Source: Eonycteris spelaea
Taxonomy: Eukaryota > Chordata > Mammalia > Chiroptera > Pteropodidae
NCBI GenBank assembly: GCA_003508835.1
Contig: PUFA01000003.1
Coordinates: forward strand, 12,749,501-12,813,500
Direction of reading: 5' to 3'
DNA length: 64,000 bases
Notes under the pieces: generated by a model
Databases searched by the model: none
The model's input: only the letters and a program-made list of their open reading frames with translations
Told to the model about the DNA's origin: nothing
Shown here: positions 34,568 through 47,499 of the stretch, piece by piece
How the letters are laid out: each line of letters opens with the position of its first letter
Position numbering within the stretch: the stretch's first letter is position 1
Translations under genes and position numbers: made by a program

Positions 34568-34621
<54 letters not shown>
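34568..34621. repeat. (CA)n microsatellite
   Basis: About 53 bases of perfect CA, in the gap between two L2 pieces. Confidence 0.97.
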
Positions 34622-34624
<3 letters not shown>

Positions 34625-35164
34625 ACATACACTCCAATTGAATCGACTTTGGGAAGGTATCCAGGTTGCAAACTCACTGATCACATTGTTTCAGAGGCAT
34701 TTTTTCCTCTTAGTGCTAAGAGTTGTTCTGGAAGTCATGCCAAGATTTGGAGGAAACTATTTCTACTCACATAATACTCCCTTGGGAAATCTGTTAAATG
34801 CATGATTTGACATGAGACATTTGACCTTACATTATCTTATTTTCTATTCTTAAAGTTATAATCAATAAGGCCCATAATGAATGCACCCTGTATATATGAC
34901 TGTTCACTGTAACAAATGTGGGGAGAAAAACCTTCTTGAGTTATGAAGTAGACCCTTTGTTTTGTTCAGACTTCCAGAAACTTTCTTGAGACAAAAATCA
35001 AACATTTGTGTCAGGGAATGTCCAGCATATTACAATGGGCTTGTCCAACAATCAGATCACTGATTCCAGAAATTTGGGTTAGGTAACTACATGCAGCTCC
35101 TTTTGAAACCACTTGGATGAATTGGGCAAAGGGATAATTCCCAGATAAAAAGAATAAAGAAGTT

Positions 35165-35440
35165 TTTTACAAAGTGCCAATGAAGACATCTTCCCTGATT
35201 TTCTTGTCCAAATACAATTCTCTCATTTGATACCTCATAGTTTTCATTTCTGTGACCCAGGCATGTTAGTTACTATTTGATTATACATTGTCATATATTG
35301 TTCTGTATTCACAGAAACATATTTTGTTTTCAAACCAAGCTACAAATGCTCTGGTGTATAAGCATGTCATATTTCTGCTGTATGTTGCAGAAGGCCTAGC
35401 ATGGTGCTACACGCATAGTAGTCACTTTAATAATAATGCC
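35165..35440 (+). mobile_element. L2 LINE 3' end
   Basis: 'gaagacatcttccctgattt' corresponds to the L2 'gaagccttccctgac' motif. 'ctagcatggtgctacacgca' and 'tagtagtcactttaataat' correspond to the 3' terminus. The 86-codon frame at 35288-35548 crosses it and is not a gene. Confidence 0.65.
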
Positions 35441-37054
35441 TTAATTTACATAGATTGTTTGGCGTGGGGAACCACAAGCACATGTTTAATGAAAAAAGAT
35501 TTAACTGTTTGTTTTTTTCTGCATCTGTTTATTCGAACTTACAGATAGGTCAGTTTAGTCAAATAAATAGAACCAATCATTCATGTTGAAGCAAGTTCTA
35601 ACCCTTTTCAATGATATCTATCTTTTCAGTTACTCCTCCATATATGTATGAATGGTAAGAAGGAGGGCAGGGGTTCGAGATAACTGCAGGGAAGAGATTG
35701 ATGGCAAAAAGAAATTGATTGGAGTAGGTAGCCAAATGATATGACATTCCAAACCTCAAAGGAGAAGAATACTAGTAAAGATGAGGTTGACTATCATCAT
35801 GAAATTTTATATTCACACATTTAAATACTTATTTACAACCCAGATAAGTTTTTAAAAAACTTGAACAAAACATTCATTTAATTTAGAATTGTCCAGGCCA
35901 ATATATTTTCTAAATAATATATTAGATTACAAGTATTTTATAAAATTGTATCTCAATCTATACATATATTGATTCATATGGTGGCTAAAATAAATGCACA
36001 TTTTTAGTCAAAATATTTATAAGTGAATGCATATCAACATTTTAAGACTTTTTTCAACAATCAGAATACTTTGCTTTCCCCCAAAATCATTTACACACAT
36101 TTGTACTTACTATTTTTAGCAAACACACATTTCTCTGGAGGAGAGAAATATAGAAGTTATTAATTTTGTTATTAGTATTAGAGAATCAATATTATTTCTG
36201 ATCATAATCATTTGGTATCATTTCTAGGAAATCATGGGATACTAAGCTGATACTGGCCACTTTATAAAGTGACGTCTGCTATAAACTGCTCCACATCTGT
36301 TTCCGTGTTACCATCCATTGCTATGATTCGGTATTTAAAGAAAGATGTGCTTCTGATTTATTTACCTACTGCTAACATGCTAACTTTAAATTTTCATTTT
36401 CTCTGTCTCCAGAATACTTTTTAATATGACTAATACAGAGATGATGATAAATGGATCCTTTCTAAAGGATCAGACTCTATTCAAGAACCGTTAATATATC
36501 TTTAGCATAACAATATGATAAGTTGAGAAGGACTCAAGTCTTTCACAAAGTTTTAGAAATGTTTTTCCTACCAACTATAGTTTTTACTTTTAGAATAAAT
36601 TATGGCTAATGTCCTCTTATGTGATGGTTTTTGTTGGCAAACAGATGAGAGAAAGTTGGAAACTCAGATCTAACATACTTAAATCAGAGGGAGCATTAGC
36701 ACAAATATTCTTAAGTAAGCATTCATTGTCTAATCAAACGAAACTGGCTTACTCAATGTTCAGAAGCATGTCTTTTCAAATCCTGGCTCAGGCTCTTGAC
36801 TAATGTGGGCTGCTCACTCTGATCCCATTGGGGCTGCAGAAATCTCCAATTTCCTTTCATTTTCGGGTATGCAGCTGCATTTCTAAGCCATGACTACATT
36901 GTTAAATGAATCATTGATTTGGAAAATCTGAAGTGACCTTCAGCTTGTTCTCAAGCTCTTCCTCAAGAGAAGAGAGGCAAAATCAGCAAAATATTGGAAA
37001 GAGGTAGTTTTTCTAAAGTTATGTGGCAGGTAAAAGGTTGGAAACCACTCTATA

Positions 37055-37056
<2 letters not shown>
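35441..37056. other. Unassigned non-coding DNA
   Basis: AT-rich, with no recognised repeat. The segment 36820-37000 is less AT-rich and looks non-repetitive. Confidence 0.5.
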
Positions 37057-37096
<40 letters not shown>

Positions 37097-37122
37097 GTGT
37101 GCATGTGTGTGTGCGTCTGTGA
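37057..37122. repeat. (TG)n microsatellite, interrupted
   Basis: A long TG run with GCG and GCA interruptions after 37090. Confidence 0.96.
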
Positions 37123-37978
37123 GCAGGATTATATACTATGTTCAGACGTGACATTTTTCTTAATAATCTGTTTTGGGCATGGCTCAAAAGACAAAGCCTT
37201 TTTCTCGTAATACAGAGACAAACTCTGCCCGTGGCTTCTCAGCTGTCCCTTTAAACTATATGCTACTCAGACAGACTGAAATTCTTCATTAAAGTGGCTT
37301 GGACCAGTTCTGGGTACTTATCTAGTCAGCACAATGACAGTCTTTCTGAATAGTCAATACTATGAAAAGTTATATGACTAAAATTTCTACTTTCATTGTT
37401 TTTAACTTCACTCTTCATTTTCAGTTACAATTATAGGTAATGTTTTGTCAACATCCTGGACATACGCCCAGCCCTGTGGAGCAGAACAGCATTCCTTCAA
37501 CACTAACTTGCTTCTCTTCATGACGGGTGACCTAGTTAGACATATCAATATTCAATGAGACATATAGATTACCCTGATGGAACTGTTCAATGAAGTTCAC
37601 ATAAGGTCAGTAGAAGATGCAGGCATTATATCCACTGAGTTGCTAATTGGTCTCATGCCAGAAGTGTCCCTTATCAATATAGTCCAGTTAACCTCAATCT
37701 TCTATCCCCAAGTCCCTTTCCCTTTGGTGCTGAGTGTTTCCAAACGTTTCTCTAGCTAAAGTAGGTATTGGAAAAAGAATTGATAAAAAAAAATATATCA
37801 ACACTTAGGTATAAGTGACTGACAAATCTCAACTCTTTTAAAATGGGAAAAAATATATACGGTTTACTATGCTTGAAGATTTCTACTGTGTTACTGGGGC
37901 CATAATTCAATTTTCATAAGAGTTGACCTAAAATGAGAGAATAAGTTACCTAGATGACCTCTTAGGTCCTTTCTTACG

Positions 37979-38002
37979 TTTTTTTTTTTTTTTTTTTTTT
38001 TT
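37979..38002. repeat. Poly(T) tract, 24 bases
   Basis: Uninterrupted T run. No LINE or SINE body is recognisable on either side, so it may be slippage and not an antisense tail. Confidence 0.9.
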
Positions 38003-38019
38003 AATGAATTTCCTAAGAA

Positions 38020-38115
38020 GTATAGCTCATTTATTATTAACTGCATTTTAGAACTAAGGAAGCAGAGGCTTAGAAAAGTCTAGTAGCAGAGCAGAGTACA
38101 CACTTCTGACTGGAG
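38020..38115 (-). mobile_element. MIR-like remnant, antisense
   Basis: 'ctgcattttagaactaagga' followed by 'agcagaggcttagaaaagtc' resembles the reverse complement of the MIR core (cccattttacagatgaggaa...). Short and diverged. Confidence 0.5.
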
Positions 38116-38289
38116 GAGTTAGTCACATTCCTGTTCTGGAAGCTGCGCAGTCATTCTCATCGGTCGTGAGGCTTACACCAAGTGCCTTTTATAAATTTCC
38201 AAAACCAAACCACATAGACCAACTTTTCTTCTGTTTCTGATATCTCCTAACCAACTTCTTCTCATGATGAGTCATTTTTGCTCTCTCTC

Positions 38290-38850
38290 ATCCCATTTTT
38301 AATGTTCAGGCGAGTGAACATGGTGACTATAAAAGGCAAGCAATCAATATCTGGGGTCAGACAAAGCTCTGCAAGCCAATCTGCAAGCCTGAACAAAGCT
38401 GCTTGTGTCCTTAACTATAACCTTGGCTCATGAAAAGCGCCTTCCATTCCATTTTACCAACGTTTCGGTCAAAGATCAATTGCCATTGTAATTATATCAT
38501 ATATCACAGGACCGGGAATCAGTGAGAGGGCAGACCCTCTAAACTCATACATATCATTAGCATTTAAAGAACACGAAAAACAAATTGAACATTAGTCCTC
38601 ATGTAACTCTTTTTTCTAGAGCAAATAATTTTCCAAATTAAAATGAATAAATTAATGAAATTGCCACATGCCTGAGAATAAACCACGTTGTTAATGTCGT
38701 CAAGCCCTCAGCAAAGTTTAGCTCATTGTATTTCTTTGTCTGATCATTATACCATCTAATCAAGGGGAGCTTAAATACTTCAGTGAGCTCTCAAAATAAA
38801 TTTGATCTGTGCAGCTCAGGTCTCATGGATTCCTAGGGTTACTGAATAGG
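38290..38850. promoter_or_regulatory. Candidate conserved non-coding element
   Basis: This 560-bp stretch is free of recognisable repeats. It is dense in transcription-factor-like words: TCAAAG (TCF/LEF-like) and CATTGT (SOX-like) at 38469-38487, ATTTGCAT-like and TAAT cores at 38560-38650, and 'taattaa'-type sites near 38645. Several CpGs persist. It reads like a developmental enhancer, but that is inferred from motif content alone. Confidence 0.35.
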
Positions 38851-39571
38851 TGAAACATGTTTTTGTTTTAATCCCTGTCTCAGCTCAAAGAGGATTAATG
38901 CTCATAATTCTCCTATCCTCATTTAATTGAGAAATAAAGTTTGAAGAGGCATCTCCTGGAACACTCCACTTTGAAGTATGACCTATCCATTGTCTACACA
39001 ATAAATCTTCTGCTCACACACACTTACATGCACCCTTCCTGTCCAGAAGAAAAAGAGAAGAAAGGCATCGTGTATTATGTGTGAATGTGTATATTTGTGT
39101 CTCTATTCCAAAGCACAAAACATTGTTTTCTCTTTTCCATCTTAGAATATTTCTAATGAAGGCATTCTCTGAGAAGCTCAAACTGTAATTCAAACAGTTG
39201 TGGCCTTACTTTTTCTCTGATACTTTAATATCCCCATTGGTAGAAATAGACCTTTTATTAAAAAAAAAAAAAACATAATTCTTGCATTCATGTTGTATGA
39301 TTGAGATTTTTACTTTTGTGTTTTCCACACCAGTAGAGGTAAAATGTCTGAAGGAAAGAAAGGAGGAAGATACTATACTCTGAGAGCTATTTCCTCAGCA
39401 GCTGGACAGGCATTAGCAGAAAAGGACCCGCATTCTGAATACACACCCCGCATTGTGTCCCTAGATAGACCCAGTGCTAAGATCTGATAAGGAAAGGGCA
39501 CAGAGAAACAAAGGAAGACTTAATGTCAGTCTTTTTTTCCCCATACAAGTGGATGTGAGAGTTTAATGGGC

Positions 39572-39648
39572 CAGTATCTATGAAGTGGTTAGCACAGAGC
39601 TGAGTATATGGTAAGACCTCACCAAGTGCTGCCTGTTATTATTTATAT
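39572..39648 (+). mobile_element. MIR 3' end
   Basis: 'gaagtggttagcacagagct' followed by 'gagtatatggtaagacctca' and 'ttattattta' matches the MIR 3' end. Confidence 0.65.
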
Positions 39649-40044
39649 AAATAAACATCTTACCCTTAAAAAAAAAAATCTTACACCTAAGCCTTAAGGC
39701 TTCGAAGGACTCTATCTGACAGCCAATGTCTTTTCTAACCTAATCTCAGAAGTGACATACCATCGCTTAAAGCATAACCTATTGGTCATACAGAGCAACC
39801 CTGGTTCGATGTGGATGGCACTGCATAAGGGCATGAAAACTAGGAAGCAGAGACCATCGGAGGCTTGGAAGCTGCTGCCATGACTACCTAAGTGCTGCTG
39901 AAAACTTTATCAAACTGCTCTCTTATTTTTTAGTCTTCAAGGACCAGGTTTGTGTGACATTGTTGTGAGTGGGACATCAACAAATGATGATATACCCAGA
40001 AATAACAACATATAAAAACTTTAAAATATCAATTTATAGATGTT

Positions 40045-40200
40045 TTTAAATGGTATCTCACTTGAGCTTCGAAATTACCTTTTAAAATGGGCAATAGAGT
40101 AGATACCACTGTAATGTTTCCATAGATAAGGAAATTGAAAATCAGAGAGATTTATGATTGACCCAAAATCTCAACTAGATATCCTCCTAACATTCTCATG
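40045..40200 (-). mobile_element. MIR SINE, antisense
   Basis: 'ggtatctcacttgagcttcg', 'accactgtaatgtttccata', 'gataaggaaattgaaaatca' and 'gagagatttatgattgaccc' follow the reverse complement of MIR. Confidence 0.75.
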
Positions 40201-41190
40201 ATGTTTTTCTGCTAGGCTAAGCTGCCTTGTATATTTGTTAAATGACACATCACTTATGTTCTCAGTAGAGGGTTTGCAACAAATCTCAAGTGTGTGATTT
40301 TTGTCTTAGTGGTATTTACTTTCAGGAAAGCATGATTTCAGCAGCTGATATCTACTTTTTTCTTCTATTATTTGCCACATATGTGCATATATGCTTATAG
40401 ACAAGTATGCACACATCCTCCTATTTCTGGTCTCTTACATTAATAGGAAACAAATTTCTTTCAGAAAATACGTGTGGTCATTGTGTCTCAGAGAAGTCTC
40501 CCTTCCACGAAATTTCTGAAAGTTTGATGTGTAGGACTTCAGGAAGAATTTTTCCTATTTGGGGTGGGGGGACTTTTCAAACTATTTCTATTTGAATTGG
40601 TCACCATTTGTGTGAGGAAAAAAAAATGTATTCTAATAGAAAAGCCCAGAGTGTATTTAGAAAATTATTATACCTTTTTTGTCATAGGCTTGGGCCTTTG
40701 ACAAAACACCTATTTAGGGATAGGAAATCCACTATTTCTCTTCTGCATTTCTGTTTTTGAATAGAGCTGGATTGAATAACCAGGGCTGATAAAGGATTCA
40801 GAGTAATTGCCTTACTAAGTAATAGTGAGCCCATGTTTTAACCAATGGGAATGAAACTGGCCTTCTGTACATTTAAGTGGGCAGCCTTCCATAGATAGAT
40901 TTATAGTGGAGGGGTTGGGGAGCAAATGGTTAAGAATAAAAGCAAGATCCCCTATAATTTTCACTCTTCCTGAAACATCCTCTACTTCAGCACCAGTTAA
41001 AACAACCCCCATCTATATTCTGCATAGCTGCAGATTTATTTGTACCTCCAGACATTTTTCCCAGGTATTTTCCTTGTGCTTAGAGTACACCCCTACCTTC
41101 TCTCTGCATATTCAACCCATGTTGACCCTCCTTGAAGCCTCCTCAACTAGTAATACATAATCATTTACATCTTTGCTACTGCTTATGAAT
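40201..41190. other. Unassigned non-coding DNA
   Basis: No recognised repeat. An 84-codon frame (40906-41160) has no recognised domain. Confidence 0.5.
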
Positions 41191-41194
41191 TTCA

Positions 41195-41400
41195 AAGTGC
41201 TTTAACATAAGCTAATTCAGTGATCCTCAGGCAACCTTAGAAGTTTAGCCCAAGTATTATCTTATTGTTTTCATGGATGAGAAAAAGCAGCTTGGAGTGG
41301 TTCAATTAGCAAACAAGGTCATAGAGCTAAAAAAAAATTAGAAGCAGCACTGGAGTCAGTCCCTTCTTTAGAGAAACCTAGTGCTTTACCTGCATCTACA
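41195..41400 (-). mobile_element. MIR SINE, antisense
   Basis: 'aaagtgctttaacataagct', 'cagtgatcctcaggcaacct', 'ttcatggatgagaaaaagca', 'acaaggtcatagagctaa' and 'cagcactggagtcagtc' cover most of MIR in reverse complement. Confidence 0.85.
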
Positions 41401-41456
41401 ATCTGCATAAGATTTTCCTTTTCTGAGTGCTTGAAGCTCCTGGAGTCTGTCATATT

Positions 41457-41477
41457 CTAACGTAACCTTTACGTTAG
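41457..41477. repeat. 9-bp inverted repeat
   Basis: 'ctaacgtaa' (41457-41465), spacer 'cct', then its exact complement 'ttacgttag' (41469-41477). Contains two CpGs, which is unusual in this AT-rich stretch. Confidence 0.8.
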
Positions 41478-41721
41478 GTTACCTGGTGGTTTCCTATGTG
41501 CACGTAATTCACTATGACCTAGAAATAGATTGATCCTCCACATTTTACATGCAGCTTACCTGACGCTTACCTTCTTCCTGTGCTTACCCAAAGATGACAT
41601 GATGGGAAGCATGGGAACAATGGGATTAATAGGGAAGAATGAGACATTTTAGGCACTTTGTCCTGTTCCCAGCTATCCTTGAAGTAGAAAACAGAGTCAA
41701 CTGAGATTTAGAGTTATATAC

Positions 41722-41880
41722 TTCATTCATTCACTCATTCATTCATTCAGTTAAAATAGTCCACACCTATTATGTGATAGCCTCTGCCTTAGGCCCTGGA
41801 ATTTAAATTTAAATGTGGAATATTCTTGATTACCAGGAGCTAAAACTGAATGGAGGGCCATTCACTCTTTTTTTGAAATA
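41722..41880 (-). mobile_element. L2 LINE 3' end, antisense
   Basis: It opens with (ATTC)n-type repeats 'attcattcactcattcattc', the complement of the L2 tail (tgaa)n. It continues with 'cacacctattatgtgatagc' and 'ttgattaccaggagctaaaa', matching the L2 3'UTR in reverse. Confidence 0.75.
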
Positions 41881-44475
41881 AGAACAAACATAAGCACTAA
41901 TATGAAAGATGGAAATTGTTCATTTCTTCACCTACATTGCATCAGGAGTAAGCACATGACTCTAACTGAGCCAAATATAGTATATATTCCTCTGAGAAGA
42001 TACTCTGAAATTGAGTATACAAGTTTAATGGCTAAATTATATTCATCTTAAAATGAGCATTATCTGTCTGGATTTGTAGTGTGGTTATTATGAATGTTAG
42101 GTTCCCTCCCAACATTTTTCTCTTTAAGACTATAAGTTGAATGAGAGAGAGAGAGGAAAAAAAAAAAAAACAGTATGAAGGTTATCAAATACCTCAGGCA
42201 GTCTGTTGTGAATAAAGATGAGAGAAAACCATGCATTCTACTTATAGCTAGAGTTTTTCACAGAGTAATTTTGAATGGCTTAGCTCTTTCACTAATTTTT
42301 GATAAATCAGGAGTCAGGACTTAGAAATATACATCAGTTTTTTTGCCTAATCAACTATCATGGTACAAGTACTAATGAACCCTTCACGACTGTATTCAAT
42401 ATCCACTCAACACCCTGTGCCCAGCATGTTCCCTTTTAAAAAGCATGATCCTGTGGTCAAAATTTGCACCTATTCTCAAAGCTTCATTTACTTATCACTT
42501 ATTGGACTTGAACTCTGTACTATTTCTGGTTGATATCTCATCAGATGAAGGATCACTGAACAATCACTATGCATAAAACACTTTCAGAGAATTTAGTGGT
42601 GAGCCTCTAATATGTGGAATAACATGAAAACAATAGCATTGTACAAAGCTCAATAATGACAATCATCAAAGGAAGTAATATGAATGAGGGTGGGCCACTA
42701 GGGGTGAGAAGACAATTATTACTTTTTGGGAGATTTATCTCAGAGGAGGCTACAGTCAAAAGGAACCCCAAAGAATGAAAAAGATTTTCACTACAGAGAT
42801 TGAAATGGGAAGATATAACAAGCTAACAGAATAGCTTGAGCAGGTAAATACCCTGACCATGATTATCTTCAATTATGCATTGTTTGACACAATATTGTTA
42901 TTGATTCTCTGTTCTATATATTTAGTATATTCATCAGATCCTTTGTTTGGTACTAAATGTATTTTGTCATACAAGAATCTTTTACACAATTTGAGAATCA
43001 TTTAAAAATAGTTGATATCTTTCACAAAATGATATTCTATATTACAATTCCAAAGTTAAAATTGAGACCCGCTTCTTTTACCCTGGTGTAATAAATGCTG
43101 CTTTATTAGTAAATTTTCATATTCCCTGAAAATCTCATCATCTCACAGTGACATTTCAAAACTGCCTTCATAAAATTAGGATGATTCGAGAAAGCTTGAA
43201 AACAGAGAGCAGTTATTCCCATGATATATGATCTTCCTGGACCTCTACCTCATAAACTCCTAACTCCCTTTCAAATCATATAGAGAGGCCGATTTTTCCT
43301 TCTTTGTACACAACATTCATTTTTCCCCTCTCCGGGCTATTATTTATTATTTAACTTGGTTACTGTATTATTTAAAGAAAAAGTAGTTTGCAATATTGCC
43401 TTATGGGAGATGCTATACAGGGGAAAGCTGTATTGATTGCATTGTAGCTATTAACTACTGTTCTGAAAACAAGGAAGGAGTGTGAGAGTGAAGCAGAGCA
43501 AGAATTATCTTTACCCTTCTACAAGATAAAAGAAGTGGGGGACCTGCAAACCACTTTCCAAAAATTCTAAAAGTTTAGAATTTCTTCAAGTTTCACAAAG
43601 CCGTCTTGAAAGTTTAAGATAATGGATGAACTCACGAGAATGAAAATGGCCCTCGGGGAACAAAGAAATTACCATATTTTTAGGAAATATACAAAGAATA
43701 ATCAAGCTTTTGTAATTTAGCTTCAGTCCACATTTTCAACATTAACCACTAAGTCCTTCACACAGATACAGTGCCTACTTAGACTGTCTAGAATTCTTCA
43801 TGTATCTTATTCTGTTTTTTGTTGATGACTTTTTCCTTACTAAAATGTTCAGATCTAATAAAAAATATAAATTCATGTTTTTTTTTTATCTTTCTTTATT
43901 AATATATCTGTTCTTGCTGTGAATATAAAAATTGGTGGAATACTATTACCAGAGAGGGTTAATCAAGCAAATGGGAATTCTACAGATTAGGTTTCACAAG
44001 GGGAGATATTCCTAAATAAGTCTCTAAGAAGACTTAGGAAGCATAAATAACCCAGTGGAGAAAATGCAGTCAGTAAGGCACAAAATGGAAGAGCACTTTT
44101 TTTTTTTTTTTTTATCAAACTGAGAGAAAAGAAGCAGATGTCAAAAGCTCAGTATGAAGTCAAGGCATAGGGACAGTGAAAACCAGAGTAGAGAACAGAG
44201 GTCAAGAGATTAAGTGGGAGGTTATTTCTGGGGAAAAAATCAAGAAGAGGTATAATTTATCACTGACACTTAATTGGCCTCCATGGTGAGATGCATAGAA
44301 GTTCCACAAGTATTTAAAAGGCTATGGATAGGGCAGATAGAATTAATCAATCAGATCTCCAACTGTACTCTTCCCTCTGTTAGGTGTTGTGGCAATAGAA
44401 AAGATGTTCTTCCTTAAAGGAAGTTAGAAGAGCAATGTAACACATAAATCAAATAGAAAATACTGTTTCACAGCA
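41881..44475. other. Unassigned AT-rich DNA
   Basis: About 2.6 kb with no recognised gene or repeat. It includes A14 at about 42158-42171, T9 at 43879 and T17 at about 44097-44113. Neither A nor T tract is attached to a recognisable retroposon. Confidence 0.5.
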
Positions 44476-44477
44476 CA

Positions 44478-44560
44478 GAATATTGGTTTCCACAGTCCCG
44501 CTAAAACACCTTGCTCATAGTGATTGACCAGTGAACACTTGTTAAATGAACATAAAAGCT
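44478..44560 (+). mobile_element. L2/MIR 3' end remnant
   Basis: 'aaaacaccttgctcatagtg' followed by 'gtgaacacttgttaaatgaa' resembles the L2 3' end (gcctggcacatagtaggtgct...tgttgaatgaa). Confidence 0.55.
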
Positions 44561-45577
44561 GTCAGTGTCTTCCAAATTCTATGTACTATGAAATTTGAGA
44601 GAGGAGAAATTTGGTGAGGGATAGATAATGAAGAAGGTTGAAAAGAAGGTTGAGCTTGAACTATGCCTTTGACACTAAACGTGACAATAGGGAGGAAAAT
44701 CAAATTTGAGAAAAATGAAAATGGATAAGTAAAATAATTTCTCCATTAATTAAATCATCGTTCAAGTACTGAGCTAAATTCCAGAGTCAAAATCCCAATT
44801 GTCTAATATCATTCATTATTTCTTTCAGAAATGTACCTGATTTCTCTCTTTCTCTCTAGGTAATACCACACTAACACATATCTGTGGTGTTTATTAACGA
44901 ATACCGTAAATGTCCTTTCCTACTTTCTCATGTACATGTATCCGTAAGGAAGGACAAAATTGTATCCCTTGAAGCCACGTCAGAGCTCAAGAATGACACT
45001 GAACAAGCTGCTATTCAGTCTCTTCATCCTGTGAAATGAGAAGACGATAGTCCTAAACTCCATGGTTTCTAAATCTGAAGCAAAACCTTACCTTGTTGTA
45101 CCATTGTTTTTATTTAAATGACATCAATCTGAAAACTTGCGTACATAATTGTCAAAATAAATATATTGATTTCTGTACAAATTAAGGTTTTTGCTAATTT
45201 TCACTGATACAACTGAAACGATAAATTCAATGATAACAACAAAATAGGCAATTAAGTCGATGATCATTTAATTTCACTTTTGATAATGAATACGTTTTTA
45301 TTTAGATGAATACAATGTTAATTATAACCAGCTAGTTGTAAATATCCTCTCATTTAAGGCATCTGCTCAATGAAGGAGAACTGTTGAAATATGAACTCCT
45401 CATGCTGTTGCTCATCTTGCTAAGAAGCAGACTTGAGACCCTGCAGTTGTCCATGGCCTGATCATTGCACAACTTGTGAAATGAGGGACTGATTTTTTTT
45501 ATATCTGCCTACACAGAGACACAATAAAGTGCATCCCATCAATTTAAGAGGAAAAAACAAATATAGTATGCTTATTG
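44561..45577. other. Unassigned AT-rich DNA
   Basis: No recognised repeat. 45100-45350 is rich in TAAT-type words and could be conserved. Nothing firmer can be said. Confidence 0.45.
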
Positions 45578-45765
45578 CATTCATTCATTCATACGTTCAT
45601 CCTTTCATTCATTTACATGCAGGATCCATGTAGAACAAAGTTTTATAAAAATATATAAATTATCATTATGAGTCTCACGTCCTAGGAGCATAAATAAAGT
45701 ACAGCGAAACTAAACTTTATCAAGTATTAGAGTAGGTGAAGTGTTTTGCATATAGCATTGTATTC
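45578..45765 (-). mobile_element. L2 LINE 3' end, antisense
   Basis: It begins with 'attcattcattcatacgttc' (complement of the L2 tail repeat). 'gagtctcacgtcctaggagc' and 'taaataaagtacagcgaaac' continue as diverged reverse complement of the 3'UTR. Confidence 0.6.
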
Positions 45766-46600
45766 AATCTAGACATGCTAAGGATACACAGACAACCAGG
45801 GAGTTGGATGTGACTTTGGAGATAAATCTAAATAATAAAGAATGGTCCTTAGAACAGAACAAAGGTATAGAATTTGAATGCTATTCCTACTGTGTTGGGG
45901 GGAATACAGGAAAGTCCTGTGTATCTAGAGAATAAAGCACATTTGGCACTATGATGGATCAAGTAACTTAAAAGTTTTGAAATTCATCTTAAAATAGAAA
46001 CCTCTGCTGTAAGTGAAAGAAATAAATAATTAAAACTAAAATGCCAAAAAAAATCCATATATTAGGAAGGAAAATATAATGCTATTGATAACGAGAAATT
46101 GGAGAGGAAGAAGACTTGGGGTAGGAAGTGGTTAAGTACCCCCATCATATGAAGGACTGTGAGCCAAGTAGTCAGAACAGAATTAGAGGAAGGGGTGAGT
46201 TAAAAGAACATTTTAGAGAAAACAAAAGAAAACAACTCTACTCTGCAACTATCTGTGCTTCTATTGTTCTCTAACAATCAGACATGTAGAATGAATCTAT
46301 CAACTTTATTTCACAAAGCTGATTGAAGCACTCAGATTAGATGTGTGGCCACAGTGGTTTCCTAATAACTTAGCTTAGTACTTTACTCACCCTTAGTACA
46401 GACAAAGATGATTAATTACAGTTCTCTTTAGCAGGAGCCTGACTCAAGTTGACATCATGGTAAAATCCAGACTAGAAAGCACCATTTCCACAGGCAGGGA
46501 AACCAAACGGAGAGTCCAGAGGTAGTGAGCCAAGCATTATTAGATTCTTCTACATTCTCAAATCAGACAATGCTTCCACCCCCACTGAAGAAGAGTAAGT
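45766..46600. other. Unassigned non-coding DNA
   Basis: The left part (to about 46200) could be a further upstream piece of the antisense L2, too diverged to call. Confidence 0.4.
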
Positions 46601-46602
46601 GA

Positions 46603-46755
46603 TGGTTGTGGAGTGTAATCATTAGAGTGTAAATTACCTGGGGATCTTGTTAAAATGAGGATATTGATAAAGTAGGTCTTGGCTAGGACCTTAGATTTTG
46701 CATTTCTAACAAGCTGCCAGGAAATTCTTATGCTGCTGGTCCACGAAGCAGTTAG
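46603..46755 (+). mobile_element. MER5-type hAT-Charlie element
   Basis: 'attacctggggatcttgtta', 'aaagtaggtcttggctagg', 'tttgcatttctaacaagctg' and 'tatgctgctggtccacgaag' follow the MER5A order in sense. Terminal repeats are eroded. The 74-codon antisense frame (46558-46782) lies within it. Confidence 0.85.
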
Positions 46756-47189
46756 GGTGATTACCGCAACAAAACTTCCCAATGTTCAAGCAGGCTCTAT
46801 GATTCTAACTACCACATCTAGGTGGAATAGGGGACTCTAGTTCTCTGACTTCCTGTATAGTTCAGGATCAAGGACAACTATTGTTTTTTTGCTCATTATA
46901 ACTGGGTAGGCTCACAGTAACAAGTAATTGTTGAAATCTTGATAAATGTGCCCCAACATAACTATAGGAGGATAATTCAATTACACATTTATGAAACATC
47001 CAGACTTGGAAATGTTGATTTCAACTCTTTCATGCTTTTCATATATTCCTCCTTCTGGCTCTAGAGGGTTTAATATTTTTAAATTAGCTCATTCTGCCCC
47101 CAGAGGTCTTCATTTCTTCATTCGTTTTATTTGATCACATTAGCTTATAATCCAACTCATATTTTTAGGATGTGTTTGAGGACAGAAAT

Positions 47190-47328
47190 ACAATAATGAA
47201 ATTAGCATTTCCTTCCCTATAAGTTGGTCTTCAGTGTGGACTCTACTTATCTGTCATCTTTATTTTCTTCATCACAGTACTTTGCACATAATGAATCCCT
47301 AATAAACATTTTTTGATTGATGTTTATA
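47190..47328 (+). mobile_element. L2 LINE 3' end
   Basis: 'tctgtcatctttattttctt', 'cacagtactttgcacataat' and 'ccctaataaacattttttga' match the last part of L2 in sense. Confidence 0.72.
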
Positions 47329-47499
47329 TCTGAAATTTTCATTAGTTATGTATATCTGAAATATTTGGTTTCCCAAACCTATATCTTATGTCTCCCTTTA
47401 GAACTTTACTCAATTCTTTGTTCTTCAAAGTGCTAGTAAATATCTGAAGTTTATCCTTTCAGCTTGGAGGTGATAATTCCCCATTTTGGGGGAGATGGA

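Noticed and set aside
37979..38002. T24 as an antisense retroposon tail
   Set aside because: No SINE, LINE or processed-gene body is recognisable on its left side, so an insertion cannot be supported.
41722..41740. Tandem ATTC units as a possible CRISPR-like or regulatory array
   Set aside because: They are the complement of the L2 tail repeat; units are 4 bases and no spacers exist. The host is a mammal.
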